Source of the DNA: Colius striatus
Taxonomy: Eukaryota; Chordata; Aves; Coliiformes; Coliidae
Direction: 5' to 3'
NCBI RefSeq assembly: GCF_028858725.1
Contig: NC_084760.1
Coordinates: forward strand, 55,515,367 to 55,579,366
DNA: 64,000 nucleotides
In this document: one piece after another, positions 60,801 to 64,000 of the stretch
Layout of the letters: the number at the start of each line of letters is the position of its first letter
Numbering within the stretch: the first letter of the stretch is position 1
Notes under the pieces: generated by a model
Databases searched by the model: none
What the model saw: the letters and a program-made list of their open reading frames with translations, nothing else
What the model was told of the DNA's origin: nothing
Translations under genes and position numbers: made by a program

Positions 60801-63800
60801 TTACGGCCATGTCCTTACAATTGACTTGGAGAGACTGTGTCAATATGGCAGTACAACAGCCAGATCTCTTAAAAAAAAATGTTCAAACACAGCATGTGCG
60901 TTTTGTGTTTCCAGTTTTCTGTTCCACCCACAGAGTCAAGATGGGTACATATGCACAGATTGTCCTTGTTTTTGCAGGCTCCTGATACTATCTTAAGAGA
61001 AAGTGATACCTTGTTTGTTCTGTTCTGAATTTCAAAAGAAGTTGAATTTTTATGTTTGCAATGTGTCTTGGTTGTTGCTTCTTTCCAAAGTGGAAAAAAA
61101 TAGATAGGCTATGTATATGCTTTGGATGCCTTGAGCACCAAAACCATTCCCATCTGCTGGGGGCAGGTCTAGCTCCAGTGAAGTTTTTGCATTTGCAAAA
61201 TATCTGTCTCTTGGCAGCCAGGCACAGTGTCCCTATGGAGAAACACGGTTGTCATGGGAAACTGTGATCATGGAGAGAGAAACTAGTTTTATGAGCCGTT
61301 AGGGTACTTGTCTGTCTGTACAATGCAGGCAAGCAACAAGCTTGCACATCTCTGAAAACCAGAGCAGAGCTTGTCTGTGAGGCACTTAGCTCTTGCAAGG
61401 CTTCTGCTGCTTAGTGGGTTTGGGTATAGGGGTTCCACCGCATTTTTGCACAGGCTGGGGTCTTTCAGGGCTCTCCTGGCAGGCATGCTCCTAACACCTC
61501 ACTTTATTTCCTAGCTCCATTTCTGCTCCATGTGATATTCCTTCTAAAACAACAATAAGGAAGATGTCATCTGGGTGACTAGGAGGAGCCCTGTCTACCC
61601 TAGGGCGTCTGTTGTTGCTGTTGTGCTAGTGACAGTGACATTGTAATAATTTATTTGGGAACTGAGATCTCATTCTGCACACCTCTGAGTGTTACCAGAA
61701 TCTGTCTTCTAATTTGTAGACACATTTTCCTTATCAGTCTTTTCCTGTATGGTTTTGTGACATTATTGCAGAAGTTAAACTATTCTGTCTCTTCCAGTAT
61801 TTAGCCTTCTATTTTATATATAGAAGGCAATAATTCCTTCCCAGGCTTCTCTTGGAGATATCCAAAAAGCCAATCTTTTCCTAAACCACTGTTTAATGTG
61901 ATTATTGTCTAACCTACACTTAAGGCTTTCTTTTTAGAGAAAACTACCATGTGGAGTTGGATGCATGTCAAGATCAGGCCAAGGATAGTGTATGTATGTC
62001 TCCATTAGTGTGTGAAACACATAGCAGTCCATGTGTTTCAGGGCTCCTTGATAGTCTTCCTCTGATCTACTCTGCATTTATCTAATCTTTTTGATCAGGA
62101 CTCACCAGAACAGTGGACCAGAACTGTTATCAGTGGCCTGTAAAGCAGCACTTGGGCCTCTCTATCTCTATTGGAACTGCTTTGCCTCCTGTGTCCTCAA
62201 ACTAACAGACTAACAGTTACGATGCCTCGTAACTGCCCTGTGACTGGCCAACACACCTAAGTTGTGCTATGAAAGACAGTATGAAAGGTGTCCAAAAAAA
62301 CCCACCCCAACCCTGGAATCTTGTACCTCCATTGAACATCTAGTCATAAAATCTTCCTGATCTCTGCAGTGGCAAGTTTTTTCCACTAATGCATGAGGTC
62401 TGCTTGTTGCCTTGCACCATTATGGATGTTACCACTGGTAACAGAGTTATCCACTGCTTCAAAAAACGTTGCAGTAATTAAACCAGAGTCTTCATTCAGA
62501 TGCACTTTTACAAAGAAGGACCTCAGTGCATGCTCTCAGTTGTGATAGCACACTTTAATAGGCAGAAAATGGGAAGAATTGCCTCAGCTTCTTATGCTGC
62601 TCTGAGCTTGATGGTAATTAATTATGTAAATAGATGTCTGTTGCTCATTTCTGTTGACAAAACACAATCCCTTTGCATATAAATTGTTTCTTCCTATAAG
62701 AAGACATCCTGAGCAAGCATAGTAAATTTGCAAATAATTTATTTATATGAGATTTTTTTTTTTGGGGGGAGGTTTCTCAGAAGTGCAATGAGGGTTTCAG
62801 TCCATTATCTCTGTGATCCAATTCTTTAGTGATAATAGCCCAGTTAGAATGAGAACCTGATAAACTTTTCTTTCCTTTTGTGGTTTTTTTTTTTTTAACC
62901 CTAAAACTTAACTTGGCTGATTAGAGACAAATCAAACTAATGCCTAAACATACTAGTCTGGTTCACATGATGTCTCTTCTTCTCTCAGAGACCAGCATGC
63001 TCTTAGAAAACTATTGTCAAGGATATATTTTTCCTTACTTGTCTGACAGATGATAAAACACAAAAGCAAGCCTAGGCTTCAGTAGCCTTTCCCAAAGACT
63101 AAGGAATTGGTTCAGTCTTCTAAAATAAGGTGTATCAAAGCTTCATTTTCATTACATGATGAGCCTGAAATAATTGTAGAGCCGATTTACTTGTTGGACA
63201 AAACATTTCTTCAGCTTTCAGATCCATGTGTAACTCTTTAGTGCCCTCCCCTGTCCCAGTTGGGCAATGCCTGTTTCTGGTAGGGAAACTATGTCTATGG
63301 TTAAGAAAATAATATTGTGACTTTATTCCTAAAATTAAATACTACCGTTGCCCGGTTTTGCTCCAAATTCAATCTGTTTGTCTGAGAAGTGGGAAAGAAG
63401 GCAGCTCATTCATTTGAAGAAAAAGAAATCAAAGGGCACTAAAGAAGTGTGTGTTTGCCATCTTTCTATTTGGCATGTTGATTTCCAGTGGTCATATGAC
63501 AGTGACCTATCAATGAAGTATGTTGGAGAAGCAAGTAGGGAAAAAAAATCCATTTAATACTCACCACTCTCTAGGTCAGTCAGATATTCTTTCATTTGGA
63601 TCATTTGGCATTGGAACATGGTATGTTTATGATGTGGATGAGAGAGAGGATGGGTGTGCTATCTAAATAGACACATTAATCAAAGAAAGAAGGAACGTAA
63701 GGGTGGTGGAGGCAAGATACGGGAAACAAAAAAACGGTTTATTATGATTGCAGATGTAGGAGACACACCTCATTGGTACTTACTGGGACTGTGGACAGCC

Positions 63801-64000
63801 AGAACACCATCTCCACTGCCTATGTGCCCTGCAGTCTCACCATGTGCCACTACATACCAGTCTGCACAAGAGCAAGAAGTTCTAATGCAGAATCAGGAGA
63901 CTCAGATTCCCTTAGACATCTGGGAAAAGGCCGTCTGAGCTAGCTATGATCCTTGGCTGCAAAAGGATTATTGCTTCACATCCTTAGACCAGCATGCATC
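60801..64000. other. Intergenic DNA to window end
   Basis: AT-rich sequence with poly-T runs near 62750 and 62887-62898. No gene or named repeat was recognised. Confidence 0.5.

Noticed and set aside
47681-64000. Possible CLVS2 exons, the next gene in human synteny
   Set aside because: No frame shows CRAL-TRIO sequence. The gene probably lies beyond the window.

Overview
The window is vertebrate nuclear DNA, most likely from a bird. Three split genes with GT/AG introns lie on the + strand, in the order PKIB, FABP7, SMPDL3A. This is the order I know from human 6q22.31 and from birds. The only dispersed repeats I can name are three decayed CR1 LINE pieces. One of them ends in the CR1 octamer repeat (ATTCTGTG-type), which points to a sauropsid. 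Introns of about 0.6-4.2 kb and very low repeat content favour a bird over a turtle or crocodilian. I cannot name the species.

Layout. 1-10.25 kb: AT-rich non-coding DNA with an internal CR1 fragment at about 4.3-5.05 kb. 10.25-15.06 kb: the two coding exons and 3' UTR of PKIB, encoding a 77-residue protein kinase A inhibitor; any non-coding 5' exons lie upstream and were not identified. 15.1-28.6 kb: intergenic DNA with one 3'-end CR1 (19.7-20.2 kb) and an orphan GC/CpG-rich island (20.7-21.4 kb). 28.65-32.3 kb: FABP7, four exons, 132 residues, with a CpG-rich promoter. 34.85-47.66 kb: SMPDL3A, eight exons, 452 residues, also with a CpG-island promoter. 47.7-64 kb: intergenic DNA with one CR1 on the - strand (57.6-58.4 kb) and a GC-richer patch (60.1-60.8 kb). 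No exon of CLVS2, the next gene in human, was recognised.

The three genes are not an operon and do not form a pathway. PKIB blocks the PKA catalytic subunit, FABP7 carries long-chain fatty acids in radial glia and retina, and SMPDL3A is a secreted or lysosomal metallo-phosphodiesterase. Their linkage is conserved synteny.

I found no CRISPR array, rRNA, tRNA or intact mobile element, and nothing that looks like a new biological system. The observations most worth checking are an in-frame tandem splice acceptor in SMPDL3A, a perfect POU octamer upstream of FABP7, an M-box/CLEAR-like site overlapping an upstream ATG in the SMPDL3A leader, an orphan CpG-rich island, and two clusters of perfect palindromes in introns.
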